Origin: Companilactobacillus nuruki
GTDB lineage: Bacteria; Bacillota; Bacilli; Lactobacillales; Lactobacillaceae
Direction: 5' to 3'
Assembly: GCF_002872255.1 (NCBI RefSeq)
Contig: NZ_NIPR01000061.1
Span: 1 to 64,000, forward strand
DNA: 64,000 nucleotides
Shown here: one piece after another, positions 1 to 9,314 of the stretch
Position numbering within the stretch: the stretch's first letter is position 1
Layout of the letters: every line of letters starts with the position of its first letter
Translations under genes and position numbers: made by a program
The notes under the pieces: generated by a model
Seen by the model: only the letters and a program-made list of their open reading frames with translations
What the model was told of the DNA's origin: nothing
The model's database searches: none

Positions 1-48
1 TCAGTTATTAGGTGCTTACGAATGTTTTTAAATAATCTTAATTACTGT

Positions 49-97
49 AAAAAAAGCTACCTAGTAATCATTAAAACTGATTACCAGGTAGCTTTTA
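49..97 (-). terminator. Intrinsic terminator of asnB
   Basis: Inverted repeat AAAGCTACCTAGTAATCA / TGATTACCAGGTAGCTTT lies just past the asnB stop. Read on the minus strand it is followed by a run of seven T. It ends the metallophosphoesterase-asnB transcript. Confidence 0.85.
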
Positions 98-101
98 AAA
101 A

Positions 102-2009
102 TTACTTTTCATCACTAGGAACAAGAACTTGTGGATCAACATCTGGTTTCTTACCACCATCAATAAAGAAGACTTTATACCAGATTAAGAAAGTATAAAT
201 TGTCCAAACTTTACGACGATCATCGTTTTCGCCACGATAACATCCGTCAAGCATTTCTAAAATTGTATCTTGATCAAAGAACTCACCGGCAAAATCTGCA
301 CTGAATAATTTACGGAAATCCTCATAGACTTCTTTAGTCTTAATCCAATCACGGATTGGAACTGGGAATCCTAATTTTTCACGTTTAGCCCATTCTGCTG
401 GTAAAGCACGTTCTGCAGCAACACGCAAAGCATATTTACTGTCTTTACTATTTAAAAGATACTTTGTAGGTACACCAGCAGCCACTCTGGCAACCTCTTT
501 ATCCAAGAATGGTACACGTAATTCCATAGAGTTAGCCATGCTCATACGATCGGCTTTAAGAATAATATCATTAGCCATGAACTGATGAATATCAAGATAT
601 TGCATCTTTTTAACTTCATCATTATAGTCCTTAACTTTGTTATAACTTCTCATAACAATGTCTTTAACTGAACGTGATTTTTCAAATTCTGGCTTCACTA
701 AATTACTGGCTTCTTGCTCAGAGAAAATTTTAGCTTGACCTATAAAGAATTCTTCAGCCTTAGCAGTTGATTCATACAAATGAAGTCTACCTGGGAAATT
801 AGGCATTTTCTTAAGTCCACGAGCCAATTTGTATCTAACTCCCTTAGGTAATTTCTTCAAATCCTCAGCAATAACACGAACCGTCTTAGAATGGGAATGG
901 AATCCATAATTAGCATAACCTGCAAATAGTTCATCTGCACCTTCACCTGAAAGGATTACAGTAACATCACGACTAGCTAACTTAGTTAAGAAATAAAGTG
1001 GTACACATGAAGGATTAGCATCTGGTTCATCCATATAATATTGAATCAATGGTAATGACTTAACTGCTTCTTCCTTAGTTACGATACCACGAGTATTTTC
1101 AAGGCCTAACTTATCAGCCAATAATTTAGCGGCAGTTCCTTCTTCATAAGTACTTGTATCAAAGTCAATTGAATATGTATGTTGTGGTTTCAAAATTGCT
1201 GTGACATAACTGGAATCGACACCACTAGACAATAATGAACCTACTGGAACATCACTAATTGCATGTTCTTCAACTGACTCACGGATCGAGTGATCAATTC
1301 TCTTGACTGTCTCTTCGAATGACAAGTTATTTTCTTTGAATTCCATATCCCAATATTTCTTAATACTTAATTTTCCATTCTTGTATGTGAAATAATGGCC
1401 TTCAGGAATTTTGAAAACATTCTTAAAGAAAGTTTCATTCATAGCTGAATATTGGAACGTCAAATATGGCTTCAAAGCAGCCTTATTTAATTCTTTTTTG
1501 AAATTAGGTTGTTTCAAGAAAGACTTGATTTCTGAACCAAAAATAAACGTTCCTTCACGATTATAATAATATAAAGGTTTAATACCAAAGAAATCTCTGG
1601 CACCAGTAATATCACCAGTCTTAAAATCATAAATTACAAAGGCAAACATTCCACGGATCTTTTTAAGTAGGCCTTCAATACCCCACTCTTCAAAACCGTG
1701 AAGCAAAACTTCAGTATCAGTTTCTGTACTAAAGACATGTCCAGCCTTTTTTAATTCTTTTCTAACATCTTGATAGTTATAAATTTCACCATTAAAAATA
1801 ATGGCTTTTGATCTGTCTTCATTATAAATTGGTTGCATACCGCTACTAATATCAATAATACTTAAACGGCGAAAACCAAGAGCAACGTCTCCATCAACTA
1901 GTTCACCTGAACTGTTTGGTCCACGGTGCTTGATTGTATCCATCATAGCTTCAATTACAGGCTTTTTGTCCGCAATATTCTTATCTACGAATCCGACAAT
2001 TCCACACAT
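102..2009 (-). CDS. asnB: Asparagine synthase (glutamine-hydrolysing)
   Basis: 635 residues, the normal size for the AsnB family. It makes asparagine from aspartate, ATP and glutamine-derived ammonia in the cytosol. The N-terminus reads MCGIVGF, so Cys2 is the class II amidotransferase nucleophile after Met removal. The synthetase half carries the pyrophosphate-loop motif LLSSGVDSS (about residue 260) and SGEGADELFAGY further on. The start has a good GGGAG ribosome site. The metallophosphoesterase gene ends only 14 bp upstream on the same strand, so the two are probably co-transcribed, with the strong terminator at 49-97 downstream. Single-gene AsnB proteins of this type in Gram-positives can also act in cell-wall amidation, but the sequence alone does not separate that from asparagine synthesis. 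Confidence 0.95.
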   Translation of the reverse strand: MCGIVGFVDKNIADKKPVIEAMMDTIKHRGPNSSGELVDGDVALGFRRLSIIDISSGMQPIYNEDRSKAIIFNGEIYNYQDVRKELKKAGHVFSTETDTEVLLHGFEEWGIEGLLKKIRGMFAFVIYDFKTGDITGARDFFGIKPLYYYNREGTFIFGSEIKSFLKQPNFKKELNKAALKPYLTFQYSAMNETFFKNVFKIPEGHYFTYKNGKLSIKKYWDMEFKENNLSFEETVKRIDHSIRESVEEHAISDVPVGSLLSSGVDSSYVTAILKPQHTYSIDFDTSTYEEGTAAKLLADKLGLENTRGIVTKEEAVKSLPLIQYYMDEPDANPSCVPLYFLTKLASRDVTVILSGEGADELFAGYANYGFHSHSKTVRVIAEDLKKLPKGVRYKLARGLKKMPNFPGRLHLYESTAKAEEFFIGQAKIFSEQEASNLVKPEFEKSRSVKDIVMRSYNKVKDYNDEVKKMQYLDIHQFMANDIILKADRMSMANSMELRVPFLDKEVARVAAGVPTKYLLNSKDSKYALRVAAERALPAEWAKREKLGFPVPIRDWIKTKEVYEDFRKLFSADFAGEFFDQDTILEMLDGCYRGENDDRRKVWTIYTFLIWYKVFFIDGGKKPDVDPQVLVPSDEK

Positions 2010-2023
2010 AAAATAATTCTCCC

Positions 2024-3193
2024 TTATATTTCAAAACTTACATACCTTGTTGCGGCTCCGTAACCAAAAATCTGTAAGCGTAATTTGTTCGGGTCGATAT
2101 TAATAAAATATCCTGCTAATTCAGAAATCTCATTATATCGTCTATCCCATTTTTTGTTGTAATCAGTTGTTAGTCCATGCTTCTTCCCCATAAGGGCCGA
2201 ACAATTTAATATTATATGATTAATTTCAGAAACTTTGTAGTTTTTTTCGTAATGCATATGACCACAAATATAAGTTGTCACCTTGGAAATGCCTGTAGAT
2301 GAGAAATCATAGCGTAAATTAACTCCAAAATCTCCTGTTAATTCATTTTTCAATTGTCCTGAAGCTTTGTTATTGAATGCGACTAATAACTGTTGAATCA
2401 AATCACCATTAAAGTTTAATGCACTACGCCCACTCGGACTTACGATATTGGCATGTCCCATTACAACTACATGTTTGTCGACTGTGTCTTCTAAAATGGT
2501 AGTTAAATCTTCTAGTTGCTGTTCTCTGACCCCTCTAACCTTCTTGAAGTCATATTTCTTAGAACCGTTACTAAGAATATAAGGAATATCACTTGTATCA
2601 ATAAAGATGACTCGTATGTTGCCCTTATCATACCAGCCAACTTTAGAGACGGGATTCAAACGTAGAATCTCAGGTTGTTCAAATTCATGCTTTGTTACTA
2701 AAGAATAATAATCATCTCGTTGAAAGGAAGCCGTTTTAAAGAAGCGATGTTCATCGTATTTATCATTTTCATCATGATTACCCTCAACAATGAAAAATGG
2801 TGCCTTACTAGCCTGATAATTCTCAACTGCAGACTTCAAAATACCACGACTTATCTCTGGTTTATCACTACCATCCATTAAATCACCAAGATGAACATTA
2901 AGGTCCATCCCCATGTCATCACTGACTCGATTGGCCTCAATAATGTGTCGCATGCCATTAATTCCATAATAGGAAGCACTGACTACGGCCTTAGCATGGG
3001 TATCGGTTAGAACAGAAATTGTCACCGTATTGTCATTCACATTTGGCAAAACATTATTCTTATAAACGCCCTCAATGTAGTCAACGACAAACGGTCTGGG
3101 CTTCAATCGTCTCAAAAAATTCTCAGTTTGAGTTGAAATAAACTCTGAAGGTCTAGGATTTAGAACACTTCTTGCAATATTCTTGATTTTCAA
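2024..3193 (-). CDS. Metallophosphoesterase (calcineurin-like)
   Basis: 389 residues with the full set of calcineurin-like metal-binding blocks in order: TDTHAK (DxH), HLGDLMDG (GDxxD), EGNHDEND (GNHD), MGHANI and ICGHMHYEKN (GHxH). These ligate two metals in phosphodiesterases and phosphatases of this superfamily. No signal peptide or transmembrane segment is visible, so it is probably cytosolic. The start is TTG at 3193, supported by AGGAGA eight bases upstream. It is the first gene of a two-gene unit with asnB. The substrate cannot be deduced; proteins of this family act on nucleotides, nucleic acids or phospholipids. Confidence 0.88.
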   Translation of the reverse strand: MKIKNIARSVLNPRPSEFISTQTENFLRRLKPRPFVVDYIEGVYKNNVLPNVNDNTVTISVLTDTHAKAVVSASYYGINGMRHIIEANRVSDDMGMDLNVHLGDLMDGSDKPEISRGILKSAVENYQASKAPFFIVEGNHDENDKYDEHRFFKTASFQRDDYYSLVTKHEFEQPEILRLNPVSKVGWYDKGNIRVIFIDTSDIPYILSNGSKKYDFKKVRGVREQQLEDLTTILEDTVDKHVVVMGHANIVSPSGRSALNFNGDLIQQLLVAFNNKASGQLKNELTGDFGVNLRYDFSSTGISKVTTYICGHMHYEKNYKVSEINHIILNCSALMGKKHGLTTDYNKKWDRRYNEISELAGYFINIDPNKLRLQIFGYGAATRYVSFEI

Positions 3194-3235
3194 TTTACCG
3201 TTCTCCTAATATCCAATGCTTTGGATAAAAATATA

Positions 3236-3261
3236 ATAAAAAAACCATCTTGATGATGGTC
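3236..3261 (-). terminator. Intrinsic terminator after GNAT gene
   Basis: Short hairpin ACCATC-TTGAT-GATGGT, followed on the minus strand by an eight-T run. It separates the acetyltransferase from the metallophosphoesterase-asnB unit. Confidence 0.7.
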
Positions 3262-3312
3262 TAATTATGGTTCAATTATATATCAAAAATATGAAAAATA
3301 ATCTTTCAATGC

Positions 3313-3837
3313 TTATTTCAAGAGAATTTGATAAGCCTTTCGAACACCATGATCCTCATCCATCGTTACAGTGCCCTTTTCTTCAAAGCCACCATTAGTA
3401 ATAATATGTTGCATGATCAAATTATCAGGATGAGTATCTGTTCTAACATCACTATAGCCTAGGTAATGCGACATTGTTAATAAATGTTGTATCAAATATG
3501 ATCCTAAATGCTCACCCTGATGAGCTGAGTCAACTGCAATACGGTGAATAATAGAATAAGTTACATCTGAATCATCATCCCATGCACCTGAGTCCATATC
3601 CTGATAATTTTTATCGTAACCTTGTTGCAAAGTAGCAACTCCTACAATCTCACCATCTAATATTAAAACATAATTTATATCTTCTTGAATATCTCGTTTA
3701 AGTACTTCCTCACTAGGATAACCATCTTGCCACTGGTTAACCCCCCGATCTCGTAGGGCTTTCTTAGCACCATCAATAATTTCAATAATTCTTGGCAAAT
3801 CGTCAAGTGTTGTTTGACGTAAATAAATATTGCTCAT
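3313..3837 (-). CDS. GNAT family N-acetyltransferase
   Basis: About 174 residues from ATG at 3837, which has GGGAGG upstream; a TTG directly before it is a less likely start. The pattern is typical GNAT: an N-terminal beta strand IYLRQTTLDDLPRI, a central strand IHRIAVDSAHQGEHLG that matches the acetyl-CoA pyrophosphate loop (Q/RxxGxG/A region), and a C-terminal NGGFEEKGTV strand. It should transfer an acetyl group from acetyl-CoA to a small-molecule or protein amine, but the acceptor is unknown. It is monocistronic, with a hairpin terminator downstream. Confidence 0.85.
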   Translation of the reverse strand: MSNIYLRQTTLDDLPRIIEIIDGAKKALRDRGVNQWQDGYPSEEVLKRDIQEDINYVLILDGEIVGVATLQQGYDKNYQDMDSGAWDDDSDVTYSIIHRIAVDSAHQGEHLGSYLIQHLLTMSHYLGYSDVRTDTHPDNLIMQHIITNGGFEEKGTVTMDEDHGVRKAYQILLK

Positions 3838-3903
3838 CAAATTGCCTCCCTATTTTATCAAAGTATTAAATCAGAAAAACACATAACATTGCAATAGCTT
3901 TAA

Positions 3904-4578
3904 TCAATTATTTTTACTTTTTTTGTAGAAAAATGAACTAACTAAAAATAAAATTATTGAGTACAAAAATGCTTGTATAGCTGTAGGTAACAATTTTGTA
4001 ATAGAAGCTTCAAGTTGCAACGTCATAATCATTTTTGATAACGGAGGCAAGATAAACTCCACGTGATTCAAAAGATCAATCACACTACCTGAAAAAGCCA
4101 AGTAAACAAATACTAATACTCCAACCTGACCCAAGCTAGAGTGATGATACCATTGCGTTTTGAATAAAGTGGCAATCGCACTCCCCAACATTCCACACGA
4201 AAAAAGTGCAAATATTCCTATTACATCCAACAATAAATCCTGATTTAAAATCAAACTAAAAATAAAAATCAAAACTGCCGAAAACGTATTAGTTATCAGA
4301 GCCACTAAAAACTGACTCAAAACATCAGCCCAATAACTGTTAACTTTTTGTTTTAAATAAATATTTCTTTTACTGTCGTTATAGTACAAATTCATCGTCG
4401 ATAATAAAGACAGCAAAAAAATGCTTATCAACAAAAGGCTATATTTCTTCAATTCTGAAATATTCAGAAGGTGACCAGCCATTAAACCAAAAGCTATTAT
4501 AGTGAACAAACTGGTCAAATACAAAAAATTTTGGAAGAACATTTGCAAATAGCTTCTTAATAGGATTTTAACTTTCAA
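3904..4578 (-). CDS. ABC transporter permease-like membrane protein
   Basis: About 224 residues, almost entirely hydrophobic with roughly six predicted membrane segments and a basic C-terminus (YKKSKNN). I find no recognisable permease family signature. The role is inferred from its position directly behind an ABC ATPase, in the style of ABC-2 exporters made of one small permease and one ATPase. The best start is TTG at 4578, eight bases after a perfect GAGGAGG. An upstream TTG at 4596 would contain this ribosome site and is unlikely. It overlaps the end of the ATPase gene by 11 bp, so translation is probably coupled. It is the last gene of a three-gene unit. Confidence 0.7.
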   Translation of the reverse strand: MKVKILLRSYLQMFFQNFLYLTSLFTIIAFGLMAGHLLNISELKKYSLLLISIFLLSLLSTMNLYYNDSKRNIYLKQKVNSYWADVLSQFLVALITNTFSAVLIFIFSLILNQDLLLDVIGIFALFSCGMLGSAIATLFKTQWYHHSSLGQVGVLVFVYLAFSGSVIDLLNHVEFILPPLSKMIMTLQLEASITKLLPTAIQAFLYSIILFLVSSFFYKKSKNN

Positions 4579-5389
4579 TATTTTTGACCTCCTCAAACCT
4601 ATAATTGAGTTGCGTCATTTCTTTTATAATAGAATCTTTAATCCTCAAAGGTACCTGCATCTCAATCCTATTATTAACATTTTCCACCATATACTGCTCA
4701 ATATCATGTGTAATAGCAATCGAATTGGGATATACACTAAAGATAAGCTGACATTGTTTAATATTTTCTTGAGTATTCTTTTTTAAAATACCATCACTAA
4801 AACAATATTCCGTATCAATAACTTTCTTAATGTCATCACCAAACTCTGTACAAGCAATAATGACCCCGGCTCCGTTGTCCTTCAAATCATTAATTAATTC
4901 CAGCATTTTTTTTATGCTTTCCCTAGTTTGAAATGCAAAGGGTTCATCCAGCAATAACACATTGGGGTGTCCACAGACAGCCGCTAGAAAATCTACCTGT
5001 CGTTTTAAGCCGGTCGACAATTGTCTAACTGAACGATTCAAATAAGGGCTGATTCCCAAAAAGGTTATCATTCCCTTTAATTGCTCTTTTCTCACTGCCA
5101 AATCCTTAGAAAGCTGACGGATGTCTTCCAAGTAACTTGCAACTGTTTGGTCGATCTCTTCGGGATTCACTTGAGGCAAATATCCTATCCTTACCCCAGG
5201 AGTATATTCAATCGTCCCACTATCCGATACAAAATTATTTGCTATTGCCTCTAACAATTGGGATTTCCCACTACCATTATCGCCATCAATACCAATTATT
5301 TCATTTTGGGCCAAAGAAAAAGCCACATGCTTAAATGCAAAGTAGCCCTCGTTTTGCAATGATAAATCATTGACTGATAATAATTTCAT
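4568..5389 (-). CDS. ABC transporter ATP-binding protein
   Basis: 273 residues. Walker A is GIDGDNGSGKSQLL (about residues 33-46), the signature region is VRQLSTGLKRQVD, and Walker B is VLLLDEPFAF. The signature reads LSTGL rather than the canonical LSGGQ, a common variant in exporter ATPases. The N-terminal half is a standard nucleotide-binding domain, and the last 70 residues (from about QLIFSVYPNS) are an extra domain of unknown role. Its ATG overlaps the stop of the preceding unknown gene (ATGA), and its end overlaps the permease gene, so the three are a translationally coupled set. The substrate is unknown; the layout resembles small exporters or self-protection transporters, but nothing proves this. 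Confidence 0.85.
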   Translation of the reverse strand: MKLLSVNDLSLQNEGYFAFKHVAFSLAQNEIIGIDGDNGSGKSQLLEAIANNFVSDSGTIEYTPGVRIGYLPQVNPEEIDQTVASYLEDIRQLSKDLAVRKEQLKGMITFLGISPYLNRSVRQLSTGLKRQVDFLAAVCGHPNVLLLDEPFAFQTRESIKKMLELINDLKDNGAGVIIACTEFGDDIKKVIDTEYCFSDGILKKNTQENIKQCQLIFSVYPNSIAITHDIEQYMVENVNNRIEMQVPLRIKDSIIKEMTQLNYRFEEVKNIES

Positions 5390-5877
5390 TTAAGTGATTC
5401 CTCAACAGCATGAGCTGCTAACCCGATCGAAAGAATAGCATCTTTTGAGATAGCATTTCTTAAATCAGCGATAATGGTATTGTCATAAACTGCACCAATA
5501 ACTGTAAATGAATAGTCGATTAAATTAATATCGGTTTTCACTTTATAATTACCATCGGCATAAGGATCTTCATGATTATAGGTAAAATTAATTTCATGGC
5601 CCGCTAAAGAACCATCAACGTGGTTTACTTGAACACGATCATGTAATTCAATCAATTTATTATCAGGGTTTTGTAAAGTTAAGCGGTGATCTGATTCATT
5701 TTGATAATAGTCGTCTTCTGTCATATCAAAATAATCTTTAATTGGTTTTCTCAAAACTTCCAATGAGTCCAAAATATCGTAAACCTTTTGAGCGTCAAAT
5801 TCTTCTGATTTATCTTCAATCTTTGTTCTGTTTGTATAGAGCCAATCGGCCAAATTACTAATAGTTTCAGAATTCAT
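5386..5877 (-). CDS. Unrecognised 163-residue protein leading an ABC operon
   Basis: I do not recognise this protein. It is acidic and soluble-looking, with no signal peptide and no clear membrane segment. It has a helical N-terminal third (ISNLADWLYTNRTKIED), a middle rich in Asp, Asn and His with beta character (RVQVNHVDGSLAGHEINF), and a C-terminal segment ending ILSIGLAAHAVEESLK. Its stop overlaps the ATPase start by 4 bp (ATGA), which ties its expression to the ABC pair. A good GGAGGATA ribosome site precedes the ATG. It could be a cytosolic partner or regulator of the transporter. Confidence 0.75.
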   Translation of the reverse strand: MNSETISNLADWLYTNRTKIEDKSEEFDAQKVYDILDSLEVLRKPIKDYFDMTEDDYYQNESDHRLTLQNPDNKLIELHDRVQVNHVDGSLAGHEINFTYNHEDPYADGNYKVKTDINLIDYSFTVIGAVYDNTIIADLRNAISKDAILSIGLAAHAVEESLK

Positions 5878-5913
5878 AGTTATCCTCCGTCTTTAATACC
5901 ATTATACTAATTT

Positions 5914-6459
5914 TCACTTGAAATCACAGGCATCAATATGATCATTGACTACTCCAACAGCCTGCAAAAAAGAATAAATAATTGTAGGCCCAACAAACCT
6001 AAAACCGCGTTTTTTCAAATCTTTACTGATTTGTTGCGATAGTTCTGTCTGGGCGGGTACTTCGTTCATATCACTATAATGATTAATTATTGCTTTATTA
6101 TCAACAAAATTCCAGATATATTCAAAAAAATTTTCACCATTTTGATGCATTTGCTGAATTATTTTAGCATTATTGATTGAAGAATCCACTTTTAGACGAT
6201 TTCTTATGATGCCTTTATCTTGAAGCAAAGTATCCCTTTTAGATTGATCATATTCTGCTACTTTATCAATCTCAAAATTATCATATGCTATTTTATATGT
6301 TTGACGTCGTTTAATAATTGTTGCCCATGATAATCCTGCTTGTGCACCTTCTAGTGTCAGCATTTCAAAAAAATATTGCTCGTCAAAACTTGGTTTTCCC
6401 CATTCTTTATCATGGTATAATTTCATTTCTTCAGAACTATTAGCCCAGGCACACCTCAT
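5914..6459 (-). CDS. tag: DNA-3-methyladenine glycosylase I
   Basis: 181 residues, the typical length of the TAG family. It removes 3-methyladenine from alkylated DNA in base excision repair. The zinc ligands known from E. coli TAG (Cys4, His17, His175, Cys179) have clear counterparts here: Cys3, His16, His174 and Cys178. The N-terminus MRCAWANSSEEMKLYHDKEW and the segment EGAQAGLSWATIIKRR are family hallmarks. It is transcribed alone, between the ABC unit and the stress protein, with a short AT-rich promoter region upstream. Confidence 0.93.
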   Translation of the reverse strand: MRCAWANSSEEMKLYHDKEWGKPSFDEQYFFEMLTLEGAQAGLSWATIIKRRQTYKIAYDNFEIDKVAEYDQSKRDTLLQDKGIIRNRLKVDSSINNAKIIQQMHQNGENFFEYIWNFVDNKAIINHYSDMNEVPAQTELSQQISKDLKKRGFRFVGPTIIYSFLQAVGVVNDHIDACDFK

Positions 6460-6488
6460 AATTTTCTCCTATAATTCAACTCAATAAG

Positions 6489-6534
6489 TAAAGACGCTAT
6501 AGCATCCATTAAAATGATTGCTATAACGTCTTTT
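6489..6534 (-). terminator. Terminator-like hairpin after universal stress protein gene
   Basis: Long stem AAAGACGCTATAGCA pairing with TGCTATAACGTCTTT around an AT-rich loop, placed 18 bp beyond the stress protein stop. The T run is short on both strands, so efficiency is uncertain. Confidence 0.65.
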
Positions 6535-6551
6535 ACTTTAAGATTAAATTG

Positions 6552-7037
6552 TTATTTCTTCTTATCAACCAATTTCTTATTATCAATATCAGTTCTAACA
6601 ATAATAACATCAGTTTTTGCATTTCTTGTAACATACTCAGAAACTGATCCTACCAATAATCTAGTAACAGCATTCATACCAGTTGAACCAATCATAATCA
6701 AATCATTATTATATTCTTCAATGAATTCTTGTGAAATAACTGTCTTAGGTTCACCAAAACGAACATGGATATCAATATTATCTTCATTGAAACCATCTTT
6801 GACAGCTCCGTCTTTTAATTCATTAAGATATTTCTGAGCATCTTCAGATAGTTGGTAAATTACATCCCCATTAAGCATTCCACCATGTAATCCAATGAAT
6901 TGCTTAGTATCTAGGACAGTTAAGACATCCAAATGTCCACCGTTCATGCGTGCAACTGTAACGGCCTTCTTAAAAGCCATTTCTGCTTCTTTTGATCCAT
7001 CTACCGGAACCAAAATTCTCTTATAATCTTGTTCCAT
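6552..7037 (-). CDS. Universal stress protein (UspA family)
   Basis: 161 residues. The start YKRILVPVDGSKEAE and the C-terminal ATP-loop IMIGSTGMNAVTRLLVGSVSEYV (G-2x-G-9x-G-S/T type) place it among ATP-binding UspA proteins. These are small cytosolic homodimers made under stress or growth arrest. The ATG has GGAGG eight bases upstream. It is monocistronic, with its own hairpin terminator. Confidence 0.92.
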   Translation of the reverse strand: MEQDYKRILVPVDGSKEAEMAFKKAVTVARMNGGHLDVLTVLDTKQFIGLHGGMLNGDVIYQLSEDAQKYLNELKDGAVKDGFNEDNIDIHVRFGEPKTVISQEFIEEYNNDLIMIGSTGMNAVTRLLVGSVSEYVTRNAKTDVIIVRTDIDNKKLVDKKK

Positions 7038-7117
7038 AATTCAATCCTCCAATGCACTTATTGAAAATCCTTTATTTTAGATTAATGCATTCATATATAT
7101 TATACAATAATAACACT

Positions 7118-8230
7118 CTATTGAAATGTCAAAAGCGTCCTAATCAACTGATTAGCAACCGATTCATAATTATTTAATAGCGTTGTTTCATCATCCAATT
7201 CTGTCATCCTTGTTGAAAATATACCTGTAAAAAGTTGTTTATTATCTTGAAAGTCATCAATGAAGTCATTACATAACACAAAATTTGGAATCTGTTCTGA
7301 ATTGGACAAACTACTAATATGATACAAAACATCGTCATTTATTGTATCAATTGAAATTTTATCGGTCGCCATTACTATAATATCAGCTGAATGAATTGTT
7401 TCATTCATTCCTGTAACTTTGGCCACCCATTCAAAAGATGACCTAGAAATATGTGCATTAATCATTGCAAACGCACCCGCCAAGGTTTTAATAGAATCTG
7501 AATGTGGCATGGGGTGTATATCTAAATTATACTTCTGATTCATTTTTTCTGTAATATAAACTAGATTATCTCCCAAAAAACTTTCTTGAGCTTCATTGAG
7601 ATACTCAACTGTATCACGTAATTTATGCTCACTTGAGAAATTCAATAACACAGTAATCTTGGTTCGTTGACCTAATAACTCATAGACATCCTCCATATCA
7701 ATTCTATTAGCGTCTATTAGAGGATTTTCACCTTCTGGTATCAATTCACCAGTCTCATTATAAATTCTTGCTCCTAGGGCTTGTAATACCCCTAAACCGC
7801 CATCAGCAACTGCCGTTTTGCCTAAACACAACACAATATTTTTTAATCCACTTGTTACAGCATCCATAATAAATTCCCCAATACCATAACTAGTTGCATG
7901 AAACAACTGATCCCGTGTTTTATTTTTGGCTAAATCCACGCCTACTACTTGTTCAGAATCAATAATAGCGGTATCTTGACTATCGATCTTTGTTATTAGG
8001 TAACGGCCTTTTTTATTATTCCAAAAAGCATCAAAGTAAGGCATCTCTATCCAATGTCCACCGAGAGTGTGTGCTACCAAAGCAGGCATTCCATACTTAC
8101 TATCGGTCACAGGCATTGTTACAATTTCAGCTTCAGGCATGGCATGCGAAATTCCGTTATAGATAGCTTGACTAATTTTTGTCGAACTAACATGATTGTT
8201 ATACTTTCCAGGGGCAATTATGAACTTCAT
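7118..8230 (-). CDS. Glycerate kinase (GlxK/GarK family)
   Basis: 370 residues, the usual size for family I glycerate kinases, which phosphorylate D-glycerate with ATP. Motifs seen: N-terminal KFIIAPGKYNNHVSSTKISQ, the central glycine-rich CLGKTAVADGGLGVLQALGA, and SHEWVAKVTGMNETIHSADI-like text near residue 265, here SSFEWVAKVTGMNE. The N-terminal PGKYNNH differs from the more common PDSFKGS of the family, so substrate preference may have shifted. It is divergent from the phosphatase gene, with about 63 bp between starts that must hold both promoters. Confidence 0.82.
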   Translation of the reverse strand: MKFIIAPGKYNNHVSSTKISQAIYNGISHAMPEAEIVTMPVTDSKYGMPALVAHTLGGHWIEMPYFDAFWNNKKGRYLITKIDSQDTAIIDSEQVVGVDLAKNKTRDQLFHATSYGIGEFIMDAVTSGLKNIVLCLGKTAVADGGLGVLQALGARIYNETGELIPEGENPLIDANRIDMEDVYELLGQRTKITVLLNFSSEHKLRDTVEYLNEAQESFLGDNLVYITEKMNQKYNLDIHPMPHSDSIKTLAGAFAMINAHISRSSFEWVAKVTGMNETIHSADIIVMATDKISIDTINDDVLYHISSLSNSEQIPNFVLCNDFIDDFQDNKQLFTGIFSTRMTELDDETTLLNNYESVANQLIRTLLTFQ

Positions 8231-8293
8231 GAGAGGATAACTCTTCCTTTTTGTTATAATGATTATAGAAAAAACAACCGAGGTAATTAAATA

Positions 8294-9097
8294 ATGGCTA
8301 ACAATAATGAACGTGTTTTAAACCTTGAAAAAGGTGTTAATTTCCGTGAACTTGGCGGCTACAAAACAACCGATGGTAAGACAGTTAAATATCACAAGAT
8401 ATTAAGGTCTGCTGGTTTGGCAGATTTAAGCAACAATGATTTAAACTATTTAAAAGATTATGGTTTAAAAATAGATGTTGATTTTAGGTCAAAGCAAGAA
8501 ATAGAAAAGAAGCCAGACAAAAAACCAAGTGGAGTTCGTTATGTCTGGGCTCCTGTATTCCAAGAAGATGAAACTAAGGCATCTGAGGTTCAAAGTGATA
8601 GCTACATTCCAGAAATTGGCGGTGATCCTACTAATGGATATGAACATATGATTGATGTTTACCGTGATGTTATCACAGGTGACTATGCCAAGGTTGCCTA
8701 TCGCAAGTTTTTTAATCAATTATTATTAAATACTGGTGATCACAATGTTCTATTATTCCATTGTAGCGCTGGTAAAGACAGAACCGGTATGGGAGCCGTT
8801 TTCTTCTTAGAGGCATTGGGAATACCATTTGATACTATTAAAGAAGATTATTTATTAACCAACAAGGCCAACAAAGATTATGTAAATGGCCTAGTAGATT
8901 TACTTCAAAACAAAGGATACAACGATCCTAACGTTATCAACTCGGTCCGTGATTTGATGACTGTCCACTATAATTATCTAGCAACCGCTTTGAAAACCGT
9001 CGATAAAATGTATGGTAATATGAATAATTATATCAAAAATGAATTAAAAGTTAGCTCATCTGAAATCACTACTTTAAAGAAAATTTACTTAGAATAA
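8294..9097 (+). CDS. Protein tyrosine/serine phosphatase
   Basis: 267 residues. It contains the cysteine phosphatase P-loop HCSAGKDRTG (HCx5R, about residues 153-162) and the N-terminal block NFRELGGYKTTDGK typical of the bacterial Y_phosphatase3 family. Members hydrolyse phosphotyrosine and sometimes phosphoinositides. There is no signal peptide, so it is cytosolic. A tail of about 110 residues after the P-loop is helical, as in homologues. It is monocistronic and divergent from glycerate kinase; the next strong terminator lies 218 bp downstream. Confidence 0.9.
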   Translation: MANNNERVLNLEKGVNFRELGGYKTTDGKTVKYHKILRSAGLADLSNNDLNYLKDYGLKIDVDFRSKQEIEKKPDKKPSGVRYVWAPVFQEDETKASEVQSDSYIPEIGGDPTNGYEHMIDVYRDVITGDYAKVAYRKFFNQLLLNTGDHNVLLFHCSAGKDRTGMGAVFFLEALGIPFDTIKEDYLLTNKANKDYVNGLVDLLQNKGYNDPNVINSVRDLMTVHYNYLATALKTVDKMYGNMNNYIKNELKVSSSEITTLKKIYLE

Positions 9098-9314
9098 TAA
9101 AAAACTTCTTATTTTTGGAATATTGGCATCATAATTTCTTCACATTTTCTCGTTATGATGTACTTGTAAGTTAAAGGAAATCAAAAAGCTTTTAACTTAT
9201 CCCCTATAGAATTATTCTTCATATAAACAAAATATAGATATAGAAATGATCCCCCACAATATATAAAACTGTTTCGTAATCCATCCTTCCCCCCTGATAA
9301 ATGGGTTACACTTT
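9098..9314 (+). other. Untranslated stretch between phosphatase gene and distant terminator
   Basis: 217 bp with no credible ORF. It could be a long 3' untranslated region of the phosphatase mRNA or hold a small RNA ending at the 9315-9357 terminator. I see no convincing internal promoter. Confidence 0.4.
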
